From NCBI GenBank assembly GCA_029775875.1, contig JARVKD010000008.1, forward strand, positions 1-40,874: a stretch of 40,874 nt of DNA. Reading direction: 5' to 3'. The stretch is from Nitrososphaeria archaeon (GTDB taxonomy: Archaea > Thermoproteota > Nitrososphaeria > Nitrososphaerales > JACAEJ01). Shown one piece after another: positions 15,562-24,108 of this stretch; within the stretch, counting starts at the first letter, position 1; the number at the start of each line of letters is the position of its first letter. A program made the position numbers and the translations under genes. The notes under the pieces are model-generated. The model saw only the letters and a list, made by a program, of their open reading frames with translations. It ran no database searches and was not told the origin of the DNA.

Positions 15562-16194
15562 ATGCCTGTAGGAAGAAGGACTCATGTAGTAGATTGCAGA
15601 GAAACCATGGGCGTTGGCTTAGGCGGTGAACTAGCTCAAAGCGGGACGATATCTGAGTCAGAAGGCAAGGAAGTAATAGTTCTCTCCATGTCTCCTGATA
15701 GAAGGCATGTAACCAAGCCAGTTTGTGAGATAACCTATGGTTTAAGAGAAGCGAACATAGAGGTTAGCGTTATCGTTTTCAGGTCAGGCATGGGTCAACC
15801 TAGAGATTCGCCTGCTGCTGGTGCAAGAGGGACTATGTGTGAAGTAGGGTATGATGAAGTGTTCAAAGTAAGGCGCTTTAAACTAGCGATAATACATGCT
15901 GGAGCGGTTAAGCATCATGTTGCCTATAAAGTGAAATACTTACTTGGCTTAGTTGATCTCCCTTGTGTAGTCATATGCCAAGCGCCAGTAGATTTCGAGG
16001 ATTTGGCTCTAGTAGGGATTAAAACAAGGGTGGTACGGCCTCCCTCTGAGAAGACGGAAACAGTTGGGGAAGTGGTGGACATTGTCACCGACGTTGTCAG
16101 AGGGGCTACTGTGCCAATTGACAAGATGAACGAAATAATAGCTAAAGTTAGGAAATGGGCTGATTACTACTCCAACAAGACTGATAAGATCTAG
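15562..16194 (+). CDS. mcrC: McrC, component of the MCR activation complex
   Basis: McrC is not an MCR subunit but part of the ATP-dependent complex that reduces the F430 nickel to its active state. The family pattern is clear: THVVDCRETMGVG, SPDRRHVTKPVCEITYGLRE, IHAGAVKHH and PVDFEDLALVGIKTR. The 210-residue length is normal. Several Cys (in VDCRE, KPVCEI, TMCEVG and LPCVVICQ) could hold clusters. The ATG at 15562 lies about 30 bases after the TATA box, so the leader is very short. It lies apart from mcrB, mcrD, mcrG and mcrA. Its 3' end overlaps the convergent atwA-1 by 4 bases. Confidence 0.93.
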   Translation: MPVGRRTHVVDCRETMGVGLGGELAQSGTISESEGKEVIVLSMSPDRRHVTKPVCEITYGLREANIEVSVIVFRSGMGQPRDSPAAGARGTMCEVGYDEVFKVRRFKLAIIHAGAVKHHVAYKVKYLLGLVDLPCVVICQAPVDFEDLALVGIKTRVVRPPSEKTETVGEVVDIVTDVVRGATVPIDKMNEIIAKVRKWADYYSNKTDKI

Positions 16195-17795
16195 GAATAG
16201 GCGCGCAAGAATACATCAATCGCCTTGCTGGGCGTTTCTATGTTTATTATTCTTCCATCTTTCATGACTGCCACTCTATCACATGTCAATTCGGCGAACT
16301 CTATATCATGAGTGATTATGATAAACGTTTGTTTGAGCTCATCCCTTGACTTTTTAATAGAGAGGGCTGCATCAATTTTTGAAGACCGGTCCATCGTGCC
16401 TGACGGTTCATCCAGTATTACTGCCTCTGGTTCTCTAATTAATACTTGCGCCAAGGCAACTCTATGCCTCTGTCCTTCGCTAAGTTGATCTGGGTACCTG
16501 TTAAGTAACTCTCTTGCCTCCTTCTCACTTATGCCCAACGCCCTTAAAGTATAGATCGCTTTCATTTCTGCCAGTTGCATTGGCAACTCCAGCCCTATCG
16601 AACTAGTGAGATTCTCCAAGACGGTGCTATATGGATAGAGAGCGTACTCTTGATGCAAGAGGCCTATATAGGATAGAGCCAAGGCTCTGTCCGGACTCCA
16701 TTGAGTCATGTCCACAATTCGACCAGCTATCTTAATGTATAATTTACCACTCGAGGGTTCTGTTATGCCAGCGATAATTCTCGAAAGGGTGGTTTTACCT
16801 GCTCCACTGAGACCTATTATACCGAAGATCTCCTCTTGGTATACGTTGAACGAAACATCGTCTACGGCTTTGACCAAACCTCTATCAATAGAAAGGAAAT
16901 ATTTTTTTAAGTTAACGGCTTTTATGACTTCTTCTTTACGCACTGTAGGTCTTGGAATAGGCACCTTTAACTCACTGGTAATCTCTCTCATAAATTCTGG
17001 AGTTGAGAACTCCTTCACGAGTTCGCCTTTATCAAGCCATAAAACCTTTTCTACTAAGTTGGGGAAGGTCTGTGGAATATGAGAAGTTATAATCAGAGTT
17101 ATGCATTTGTCTTTTACTTCCTTTATTAGCAGCTCTTTGACCATCGCCATACTTATTGCGTCTAAGGTACCAGTGGGCTCATCTGCCAAGAAGATGATCG
17201 GCCTTATGGCCAATTGTCTAGCCAAAACCAGCCTTTGTTTTTCTCCTCCACTTAGCAGATCAGCAGGATGTAACATCCTGTGAGTTAATTTAACGGCTTT
17301 AACCAACCTTTTTGCTTCTTCTATTCTTTCATCTCCAGAGATCATCTTTACTCTTTGCAACGCCTCTAAGATATTCTCTATTGCGGTAAAGTGCCCATAT
17401 ATTCCAAAGGTCCTTTGAAACATTATGGCTATTCTAGATTTGAGTTCTCCTTGAATTTTTTCGTCACTATTCCAGAAATCTATTTCAGCATGCTCAAGGT
17501 TAGATTTATGACAAACCAGACATTCTGAACCTTCCTTACTGGGAACGTCCATCCATTTACAGGAAGGGCAGATGGAGACGTGATAGACAACTCTTCCTCC
17601 GTCAGGAGCATAGTCTTTCATCCCCCTGATCATGTGAATTAGTACTGATTTTCCTGCCCCACTTTTACCATAGAGAGCCAAGCGCTCTCCCTCTTTTATA
17701 TCAAAGCTTATTCCTCTTAGGACTTTGTTTCCATCAAAGCTCTTCTCAACATTTCGAATTTCAATTAAAATGTTTTCTTTAGTTGGAAAATCCAA
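16191..17795 (-). CDS. atwA: AtwA-type MCR activation ATPase (component A2), copy 1
   Basis: AtwA is the twin ABC ATPase (component A2) that powers reductive activation of MCR. This 534-residue protein has two ABC modules. Module 1 has Walker A GKSGAGKS (43-50), signature LSGGE (181-185) and Walker B IFLADEP (201-207). Module 2 has GLSGAGKT, LSEGQ and VILDEP. A zinc-ribbon-like insertion with CPSC and CLVC (Cys 76, 79, 92, 95) sits inside module 1. The start overlaps the end of mmp3 by 17 bases, so the two are coupled. Its stop overlaps mcrC, another activation component, by 4 bases. The second copy (20000-21691) lacks the Cys insertion. Confidence 0.9.
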   Translation of the reverse strand: MDFPTKENILIEIRNVEKSFDGNKVLRGISFDIKEGERLALYGKSGAGKSVLIHMIRGMKDYAPDGGRVVYHVSICPSCKWMDVPSKEGSECLVCHKSNLEHAEIDFWNSDEKIQGELKSRIAIMFQRTFGIYGHFTAIENILEALQRVKMISGDERIEEAKRLVKAVKLTHRMLHPADLLSGGEKQRLVLARQLAIRPIIFLADEPTGTLDAISMAMVKELLIKEVKDKCITLIITSHIPQTFPNLVEKVLWLDKGELVKEFSTPEFMREITSELKVPIPRPTVRKEEVIKAVNLKKYFLSIDRGLVKAVDDVSFNVYQEEIFGIIGLSGAGKTTLSRIIAGITEPSSGKLYIKIAGRIVDMTQWSPDRALALSYIGLLHQEYALYPYSTVLENLTSSIGLELPMQLAEMKAIYTLRALGISEKEARELLNRYPDQLSEGQRHRVALAQVLIREPEAVILDEPSGTMDRSSKIDAALSIKKSRDELKQTFIIITHDIEFAELTCDRVAVMKDGRIINIETPSKAIDVFLRAYS

Positions 17796-19332
17796 TCGAA
17801 TCTCCCCTTTCTCTTACGTATATCGTGTCTCCTTCTTTCTTGGCTTTAAGCAATTCCTGTGATGTCAACACTTTTCCCAAAATGTTACTTGACGCAAATT
17901 TTTCACCTGTTGGACCATATTCGTTGCTCACCATCAACCTTATTCCTATCAAACCAGCGAATTTACTTGATGTGTTCGTAACCCCTATTTGGTAAGAATC
18001 AACAGTCTTCATGGGAATGTTCTCTGGGAAAAGAGTTTTCGCATAAGAACTTTTTTCCTTAAAGATAAGAAGATCTGGTATTGAAAAATGTACTGTTAGT
18101 TTTCCTATTCTATCATACAATAGGCCTGCGCAAATACGGAAATATTTAACAGTCAGTGGAGCCAACTTGTCATAAAGCTCGATTTCGAATATATCCATTT
18201 TGTTAACTCCCATGGTCTCAACAGTCCTTTTTTTGTAAACTTCAAATGTGTAGTATGGGTTTTGTTCCACCACGATAGCATCATCATCCTTTACCCCCTG
18301 TCGGACCTGCTCTATTCCTAACTCACTTAAATATATTCCAGCCTCCTTTTGATTCATCCCCAACACATTGGCACGTTTGGGCGAAATCGTTATCGGAATC
18401 CGTTCTTTCTTCTTTGCTACGTCTATCAGCTCTATTCCGGAAACTATGTCCCCAACATAAGAATGGTGTTTACTTGGAAAGACCGTTTTCTTGTAAATGT
18501 AGATAGAGCCTGCATCATCGCCTTTGTTCCTTACTGTTACGTTTGCTCTTTTCCTTTCTCGAAGCTCGTACGAACCTGATGTAGGAATGCCAGCATGACG
18601 GGAATCCTTTGCGTAAACAGAAGTTGCGTCTGTAATTTCGAAATATTTTTCTCTTTGGAACAGTGCAAGGATAAGTTCACTGTTGGTAAGAGAACTCTCA
18701 GACAAAATGAGGCTTAGAGTGGTGAAGATCCTTAAAGGTTTGACTATCTTATCTTTCACGTCGGCTCTTCTTATGGGTAACTTGTATGTTCTAGGTTTGA
18801 TTTCTTCTATACTATCATTCCTGTCTAGAAGCGATAATACATTTCTTCCTGCCACAACCCTCCCAAGGATAGGGATTTTTGAGAGCGATCCGTAACTTGC
18901 TCCATGCTTCTCTTTCATAAATATGATACACCCCCTATCCGGTTCGAAGCCCAAGAAACCAATCGCTACATCTCCCTTGTTGTATTCGAATAGTGATCTG
19001 GAAATTTCCAACCCTTTTAATCCTAAACTGATATACCCAAATCCTGCACTCTTGGGCTTTGACCATATGGTCCTTAATTTCTTAGAGTTCGGAAATATCT
19101 CTCCGGCAAAATCCAAGAATCTCTCATCCACTTCTATAAATAGAGAACCTTTAGAAGTCACGATTTCATACTCCTTGACGCTTTTGGCCACCACTTCAGG
19201 CGCAGCTTCGACAACTGCTATACAATGTCCAAAGTCTTTTACACCAGCAATACTTAATGCATCTGCTATAGATGAACCACTGGCAATTAAGATTTCCTTA
19301 CCATCTACTTGGACCTTTAGGAACTTTTCCAT
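17779..19332 (-). CDS. mmp3: Methanogenesis marker protein 3 (UPF0288)
   Basis: Mmp3 belongs to the MCR activation complex. This 517-residue protein begins with a beta-grasp-like stretch (VQVDGKEILIASGSSIADAL) and contains a cyclophilin-like region about residues 90-160 (GDVAIGFLG, and RGCIIFMKEKHGASYG). It then shows the family blocks NKGDDAGSIYIY, KHHSYVGDI, NVLGMNQKEAG and FSIPDLLIFKEK. This matches UPF0288/marker protein 3. It is the first gene of the mmp3-atwA-1 operon and divergent from mmp17. The ATG at 19332 is preceded by an AT-rich promoter region. Confidence 0.88.
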   Translation of the reverse strand: MEKFLKVQVDGKEILIASGSSIADALSIAGVKDFGHCIAVVEAAPEVVAKSVKEYEIVTSKGSLFIEVDERFLDFAGEIFPNSKKLRTIWSKPKSAGFGYISLGLKGLEISRSLFEYNKGDVAIGFLGFEPDRGCIIFMKEKHGASYGSLSKIPILGRVVAGRNVLSLLDRNDSIEEIKPRTYKLPIRRADVKDKIVKPLRIFTTLSLILSESSLTNSELILALFQREKYFEITDATSVYAKDSRHAGIPTSGSYELRERKRANVTVRNKGDDAGSIYIYKKTVFPSKHHSYVGDIVSGIELIDVAKKKERIPITISPKRANVLGMNQKEAGIYLSELGIEQVRQGVKDDDAIVVEQNPYYTFEVYKKRTVETMGVNKMDIFEIELYDKLAPLTVKYFRICAGLLYDRIGKLTVHFSIPDLLIFKEKSSYAKTLFPENIPMKTVDSYQIGVTNTSSKFAGLIGIRLMVSNEYGPTGEKFASSNILGKVLTSQELLKAKKEGDTIYVRERGDSIGFSN

Positions 19333-19427
19333 TCAAATCTTACCTATCTATATATGAATTTTCATTTTTCCCAGGAGTATATTTATAGTTTATATACAAA
19401 GGAGGTTATATTTAATTTTGGTTATAC

Positions 19428-20003
19428 ATGAGCATTGTTACTGTTGAGAGTGACGATAAAGAAGCTGGATCCATCTATGAGAAGATCGTCCTTGACGTCC
19501 TGTCCGGTTTGCATTTCCAATTGATTGATCGTCTTTACGTTAAAATCAACATAAATGAAGGATATTTTATAATTTCAGCGACTATCAAAAAGAATATCAA
19601 GCCCCTTAGGTTGTCAGATATTTCAAGTTTAGATCCTATTCGATACGCCGTGGGAACAAGAATAACCATAGACCCAGTACAGGAGAGTTATTTGCCCGCC
19701 ATGATAAAGCTCCTCACATCTGTTGTAGGAAAGGAAAGAATAACTCAACCGTCAAGGTATGAGATAATAGTAAAAGATATAGAACCTTCAGAAATTAGGG
19801 ATCTGGTAGTCTTTGACTATACTACGTATGCCCAGACGATAGTTACTGAAGTACTCTTTTGGATAGCTCCTGAACAATTTAAAATCAATCACGTATTGAA
19901 CGACGGAGAGACGGTCACGATCTTGTTTTCTGAATACGATTTGAAGGAATCGTGGTTGCATGAGCAGAAAAAGGTTCATGAATCAATGAAAACTAAAGTC
20001 TAA
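19428..20003 (+). CDS. mmp17: Methanogenesis marker protein 17 (DUF2113)
   Basis: Mmp17 is a component of the MCR activation complex in studied methanogens. The 191-residue sequence, with VESDDKEAGSIYEKIVLDVL at the start, PSRYEIIV in the middle and a C-terminal NDGETVTILFSEY segment, matches this family. It contains no Cys. The ATG at 19428 lies about 30 bases after TTTATATAC; a GGAGGT at 19401-19406 is too distant to set this start. It ends in a 4-base overlap with the convergent atwA-2, mirroring the mcrC/atwA-1 arrangement. Confidence 0.8.
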   Translation: MSIVTVESDDKEAGSIYEKIVLDVLSGLHFQLIDRLYVKININEGYFIISATIKKNIKPLRLSDISSLDPIRYAVGTRITIDPVQESYLPAMIKLLTSVVGKERITQPSRYEIIVKDIEPSEIRDLVVFDYTTYAQTIVTEVLFWIAPEQFKINHVLNDGETVTILFSEYDLKESWLHEQKKVHESMKTKV

Positions 20004-21691
20004 GTCCCTTCTTTGATGAACAAATTGCAAGCTTTCTCTGGATCGCCTTGGAATATGATCTTGTAATCTTTCAACAGAATGGCTCTTTGAGCAACTTCTT
20101 TTATAAAATCTAGTTGATGACTCACTAGTACTACAGTTAAATTCATTTTCGTAACTAAGTCCTTGATAATATTTGCAATTCTTCTTAAGGTAATGGGGTC
20201 AAGGTCTCCGAAGGGTTCATCAAGTAGCAATACCTTCGGTTTACAGACGATCAATAACCCTAACCCGATCCTGATCTTCTCTCCCCACGAGAGTTCGTAT
20301 ACTCGTCTGTTAAGTATATCTTCGCTTAGTCGTAAGGTCTCAAGTAAAGGCTTAACCCTCATTACAGTTTCCTTTATCGGATATTTAGGCAAAAGTTCCT
20401 TAACGTTATTCAGAGTCAAACCAATGCTAGCAAGTCTATCCTCTGCTTCATGAGGCCGCATATCCATGATTCTATATATTAGATCGACCGTCTTGTCGCT
20501 TATCCTCTCTGACCTAGTCCTTTCTAGAGTTTTGTCTATATACTCTGATGTCTTTAAGCCTAGTCTCTCAGCAAAAAGGTCGACCACTTTTGCCCAGTAA
20601 GGAAGATCAAATTCTTGGTGGAGGATGCCTATATCTCTCCTCGCAATTATTGCTTTGTAACCTAACGTGCTGAGGTTAACCCATTCCTCGCCCATCCTGA
20701 TCTTTACATTTCCTTCATCCGGCAATTCTAGGCCAGCAAGTAATCTGATCAAAACTGTCTTGCCGACTGCTGAAGGCCCAACAATGGCTAGAACCTCTCC
20801 TTCATTTACGTGAAAGTTCATGTTCTCTATTAGAAGAGTTTGGCGTCCTGGAATAACGTAATACTCTTTTGAGATACTATTTACTTTTAAAATTGGTTTT
20901 ATTTCTTTAATTCTTGGCTTAGGTATCAAAGGGTCCATTTTAGCTTCAAATTCTTTCAAAGCCTTCTCGGGTTTACCATCATAGACTATTTTGCCCTTGC
21001 TGAGAGATATGATCCTTTCAGCCAGGTATTTGTGTACCTTAGGCATATGTGAAACGTAAATGACAGTCGTGTTTGATTCCTCGTTAGTTCTCTTTATGAT
21101 CTTCAAAAGTTCCGATCTATCTTTTTCATCAACCATAGTCCCAGGCTCGTCCAAAAGCAGTAACTGTGGGCTTCTGGCTAACTGTCTAGCAAGTAGCAAC
21201 TTTTGCTTTTCACCCCCGCTCAAAACCTCAGCCCAACAATCTGACTTGTGATCCAACTTGACCAATCTTAAAATCTCCATAGCTTCCTTTCTCAATTGCT
21301 CATACTCCGTTGATATCTGTGGTATCATCTCTTCGCCTCTCGTTTTTGAAGCTAAAGCCCTTATCACATTTTCTAGAGTTGATTCAGGCCATAAACCAAA
21401 GCATCTTTGAATATGTATGGCAGAAAATTCTTTGGCTTTTGTGTATTCTTTGGTGCTACTCTCCGGAGTTATTTTTACGTCCCCTATTGTCACTTCGCCT
21501 TCATCGAAGGGTTCGACGCCCCTTAGAATCCTGATCAAAGTCGTCTTGCCAGACCCACTTTCCCCCAATATGCCTAATATTTCTCCCTTCATAACTTCAA
21601 AATTTAGATGGTCTAACGCTCTGATCTTGATTCCAAAATCTAAATTGTAGTCCTTAACTAAATCCTTTATAATTACGAATGCATTTTTCAG
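20000..21691 (-). CDS. atwA: AtwA-type MCR activation ATPase, copy 2, probable CTG start
   Basis: This is a second twin ABC ATPase of the component A2 type. Module 1 has GESGSGKT, LSGGEKQKL and LLLLDEPGTMVD. Module 2 has GPSAVGKT, an unusual signature LSWGE and VLLLDEPFGDLD. There is no Cys-rich insertion, unlike copy 1. The first ATG (21592) lies just before Walker A and would delete the first strands of the fold. The open frame extends upstream with typical ABC residues (IIKDLVKDY, then IRALDHLNFEV) but has no ATG, GTG or TTG. A CTG at 21691 sits 6 bases after a perfect GGAGGTGA, giving 563 residues. It overlaps mmp7 by 38 bases. Confidence 0.85.
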   Translation of the reverse strand: MKNAFVIIKDLVKDYNLDFGIKIRALDHLNFEVMKGEILGILGESGSGKTTLIRILRGVEPFDEGEVTIGDVKITPESSTKEYTKAKEFSAIHIQRCFGLWPESTLENVIRALASKTRGEEMIPQISTEYEQLRKEAMEILRLVKLDHKSDCWAEVLSGGEKQKLLLARQLARSPQLLLLDEPGTMVDEKDRSELLKIIKRTNEESNTTVIYVSHMPKVHKYLAERIISLSKGKIVYDGKPEKALKEFEAKMDPLIPKPRIKEIKPILKVNSISKEYYVIPGRQTLLIENMNFHVNEGEVLAIVGPSAVGKTVLIRLLAGLELPDEGNVKIRMGEEWVNLSTLGYKAIIARRDIGILHQEFDLPYWAKVVDLFAERLGLKTSEYIDKTLERTRSERISDKTVDLIYRIMDMRPHEAEDRLASIGLTLNNVKELLPKYPIKETVMRVKPLLETLRLSEDILNRRVYELSWGEKIRIGLGLLIVCKPKVLLLDEPFGDLDPITLRRIANIIKDLVTKMNLTVVLVSHQLDFIKEVAQRAILLKDYKIIFQGDPEKACNLFIKEGT

Positions 21692-22607
21692 GTAAGCTCA
21701 CCTCCGACTCTGGAAGCACCTTAACCAAAATGTAATCAGAGAAAAAGGTTTTCTTTATCTCTGCGACTTCTTCCAAAGTTAGATCACTATTTAAGTTAAC
21801 TTTCCGAACTCTTTCTACGCATTTATCATAAGGGAGCTTTATTCTTAACCCATCAAGCTTAAGTGTTAACGGGCTAGGGGAGGGTTGTTCTAAAACTTCA
21901 GGAATCTGTTCTTTTACGCATATCATCGCCAACAGAGGGTCTATGATGAGGGGATCATGGAGTTGTTCCTCCCTTACCTTTCTGATCAAAAAGTTTACAG
22001 CCCTGCGGATTTCATCCAATTTTTTTATTTCCTCTCCTCTTCTTAATCTGTGATTGATCCTTCCAAGTCCTCCAACGTATAGATGGGGACTGGGAACTTC
22101 GATTTGTGGAGGTCCCCCTACTATTACAGATGGGATCCCAAGTTCCTCATATAAGCTTGTCTTACATTCTTGTAAACAGTATCTAAAATTCCCTAGCACT
22201 ACGACTGCTACATCATGTTCCTCGATTAATCTCTTTTCTTTCGGACTTAAGCCCCCTTTCTGTCCCGCTCCTCTTGAGAGTCCTATGACGTTAGTTTTGC
22301 CTCCGTACCTTCTTAAATGTTCAGCCACGTCACAGACAGGGTGTGGAAGATGTTTTCTTGACATGGATGGAGTCAAAACAGCTATTTCAGTTCCGATGAG
22401 AGGCGTTTTAGTTAAATTTGCTTTCAATTCCTTTGCTATCTCGTCCAGTCTTGCCTCTTCTTCTATTGGTATTGCCAAGCTGACTATTGACTCATTTAAA
22501 ACTCTATACTCTTGTACAACGAGCCCTCCAACATCTTCTAAGAAGTCGTCTAATTTCTCCTTCTTGTAAACTCCTCCCTTAAAAAGGTAATATTCATATG
22601 TTATCAA
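21654..22607 (-). CDS. mmp7: Methanogenesis marker protein 7
   Basis: Mmp7 is part of the MCR activation complex. The 317-residue sequence shows the family blocks FKGGVYKKEKLDDFLEDVGG, LIGTEIAVLTPSMSR, HLPHPVCDVAEHLRRYGGKT and IGLSRGAG. Cysteines in HPVCD, FRYCLQEC and KCIRNY are candidate cluster ligands. The start overlaps the end of mmp6 by 4 bases (ATGA type). Its 3' end contains the ribosome binding site and start of atwA-2, so mmp6, mmp7 and atwA-2 form a tightly coupled operon. Confidence 0.9.
   Translation of the reverse strand: MITYEYYLFKGGVYKKEKLDDFLEDVGGLVVQEYRVLNESIVSLAIPIEEEARLDEIAKELKANLTKTPLIGTEIAVLTPSMSRKHLPHPVCDVAEHLRRYGGKTNVIGLSRGAGQKGGLSPKEKRLIEEHDVAVVVLGNFRYCLQECKTSLYEELGIPSVIVGGPPQIEVPSPHLYVGGLGRINHRLRRGEEIKKLDEIRRAVNFLIRKVREEQLHDPLIIDPLLAMICVKEQIPEVLEQPSPSPLTLKLDGLRIKLPYDKCVERVRKVNLNSDLTLEEVAEIKKTFFSDYILVKVLPESEVSLPEKCIRNYKGFS
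21689..21705 (-). promoter_or_regulatory. Strong Shine-Dalgarno site and CTG start of atwA-2
   Basis: On the minus strand, GGAGGTGA (21705-21698), a 6-base spacer GCTTAC and CTG (21691-21689) lie inside the 3' end of mmp7. The match to the 16S rRNA tail is eight bases, and the spacing is ideal for the CTG only. An ATG ten bases further downstream is out of frame and meets a stop after three codons. Confidence 0.65.
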
Positions 22608-23059
22608 GGATTTCTCTCCGTCTTAGTTCCTGTAGGATGTTTTCGTTTCCTACCGTGTTCGATCACTTCTACTATTTCACTAGGCATGATTCTTTTTCTC
22701 TTCACCTGAGGCTTGATCTCGGGCTTGGCTACTCTTACTGCTTCTGATACTATCGGTAGAATCTCGTATTCCGCTTCCAATTGAAGAAAACCTGGTCTTG
22801 GCCCGCCTTTTTGTTTCATCCTACATATCCTTGGATCCCAGATAGGATAGCCTCTCTCCTTCACAAATATTTTATTTGGCTCTAATTCCATTGCCTTCTT
22901 GATAGCTATCTCAACCTCTTCCTTTTCGCCCTCAACAAGAATTCCAAAGCAAGTTTCCTTTATCGCTACTGGAAGACCTATTTTGACCATATTATAGAAT
23001 AAAGCTTTAGGGGTGAGCTCACTGTCGGGCGATACGACAATTAAGTAAGTCTTTTTCAA
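22604..23059 (-). CDS. mmp6: Methanogenesis marker protein 6
   Basis: The pattern IVVSPDSELTP, IKETCFGILVEGE, PNKIFVKERGYPIWDPRICR and GGPRPGFLQLEAEYEILP matches marker protein 6, a family limited to MCR-bearing archaea, with unproven function. The length is 151 residues. The start is TTG at 23059; a TATA element (GTTATAAAC on the minus strand, about 23098-23106) lies about 40 bases upstream. It leads the mmp6-mmp7-atwA-2 operon, 54 bases after the flavin-binding gene. The C-terminus has a basic RKRKHP segment. Confidence 0.88.
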   Translation of the reverse strand: MKKTYLIVVSPDSELTPKALFYNMVKIGLPVAIKETCFGILVEGEKEEVEIAIKKAMELEPNKIFVKERGYPIWDPRICRMKQKGGPRPGFLQLEAEYEILPIVSEAVRVAKPEIKPQVKRKRIMPSEIVEVIEHGRKRKHPTGTKTERNP

Positions 23060-23113
23060 CTCTTGCCTATAATAACTTGCACGCTTCTGTTTAATAAGTT
23101 TATAACTGAAGAG

Positions 23114-23536
23114 TCAGCCTATTCTCTTCCCAGCTTCTAAACCTGGCTTAATGTTGTAGATTTCTTCTATCCTTAATATGATTACGGATTTCAACGGTAA
23201 ATCGGGCCTTTTCGCTCTTATCTCCGATGTGATTCTTTCATAAAAGTCTCCTGAAGATTTGATTTCTACTGGACCTTTTACTTGGTAGCCTTCTCGTGTT
23301 TCTGGATCCCAGAATGTTAAGGATGCAAAAGGGTTCTCCTGTAAATTCTTTATTGTCTTATCAAAGTAGTTGTGAATTATAACAAACTTGTCATCATCCA
23401 TTACAGCAGGATATTGGAAACATGCCACTGGAACAGCGTTTGGATGACCCTTTTTGTCGGCAGTTCCAAGAGCAAAAGTTTTCTTTTTTATAGCTTCTAA
23501 AGCCACTTTTTTCACATTTTCAGGAATCTTTACCAT
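23114..23536 (-). CDS. Pyridoxamine-phosphate-oxidase-like FMN-binding protein
   Basis: The 140-residue sequence has the split-barrel pattern of this family: LGTADKKGHPNAVPVA, then a strand-rich KFVIIHNYF, TIKNLQENPFASLTF and VKGPVEI segments. Such proteins bind FMN or F420; the substrate is unknown. It lies upstream of mmp6 on the same strand and divergent from mmp5, whose promoter (TATA about 23588-23597) shares the gap. Its location between activation genes may be coincidental. Confidence 0.82.
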   Translation of the reverse strand: MVKIPENVKKVALEAIKKKTFALGTADKKGHPNAVPVACFQYPAVMDDDKFVIIHNYFDKTIKNLQENPFASLTFWDPETREGYQVKGPVEIKSSGDFYERITSEIRAKRPDLPLKSVIILRIEEIYNIKPGLEAGKRIG

Positions 23537-23634
23537 AATCCATCACTGCAACTTTGTCTATATGATATTTAACTTTTTTCGAATATATTATATACAAGGC
23601 TTGCTTCTATATACATAGATAGTGAAAATCTAAG

Positions 23635-24108
23635 ATGGGCAAGGGGGCAGAAAAGGAAAGATCTTTGAAAGTATTCATAAGTCCACCGAATAGCCTGATT
23701 CTTTACGATCTGGTCAAGAGATATGGTTATGAACCTCTATCTGTCATGAGAGAGATAGAAAAGAAGGTAAGGGACCCTGAGATAGATTCACCCCCAAAGA
23801 ACATAACTCCTTCAGATGTGAGGGAAGGGTTGAAATACTGTGCTGTTGAAGTGCCATCCGGCGTAAGAGGTCGCTTAAGCCTTTTGAGCAAGCTTATAGA
23901 GGAGGCTGATCTAGCCATACTAGTTGATGATCCAGACTTTGAGTTTGGATGTTCAGGTTGCGCAAGATCGAATGAATTCTTAAAGTATCTGGTTTATGAG
24001 AGAGGAATCCCCTACATAACCTTAAAGTATCCAAGGAATGAGGAAGAAGCCAAAGATTTTGTCGATACGATATTAGGTTTTCTCGAGAAATCGAGGAGGA
24101 GTTCTTAA
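23635..24108 (+). CDS. mmp5: Methanogenesis marker protein 5 (DUF2112)
   Basis: The sequence FISPPNSLILYDLVKRYGYEP, VEVPSGVRGR and FEFGCSGCARSNEFLKYL identifies marker protein 5, found in MCR-bearing archaea. The CSGC pair (about residues 108-111) is a likely metal or cluster ligand. The 157-residue length is normal. A TATA box at about 23588-23597 predicts a short leader. The stop is directly followed by the ATG of mmp15, so the two form a tight operon, an arrangement typical of methanogens. Confidence 0.9.
   Translation: MGKGAEKERSLKVFISPPNSLILYDLVKRYGYEPLSVMREIEKKVRDPEIDSPPKNITPSDVREGLKYCAVEVPSGVRGRLSLLSKLIEEADLAILVDDPDFEFGCSGCARSNEFLKYLVYERGIPYITLKYPRNEEEAKDFVDTILGFLEKSRRSS

Noticed and set aside
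19401-19406. GGAGGT as Shine-Dalgarno site for mmp17
   Set aside because: It is over 20 bases before the ATG at 19428, and no in-frame start lies at proper distance.
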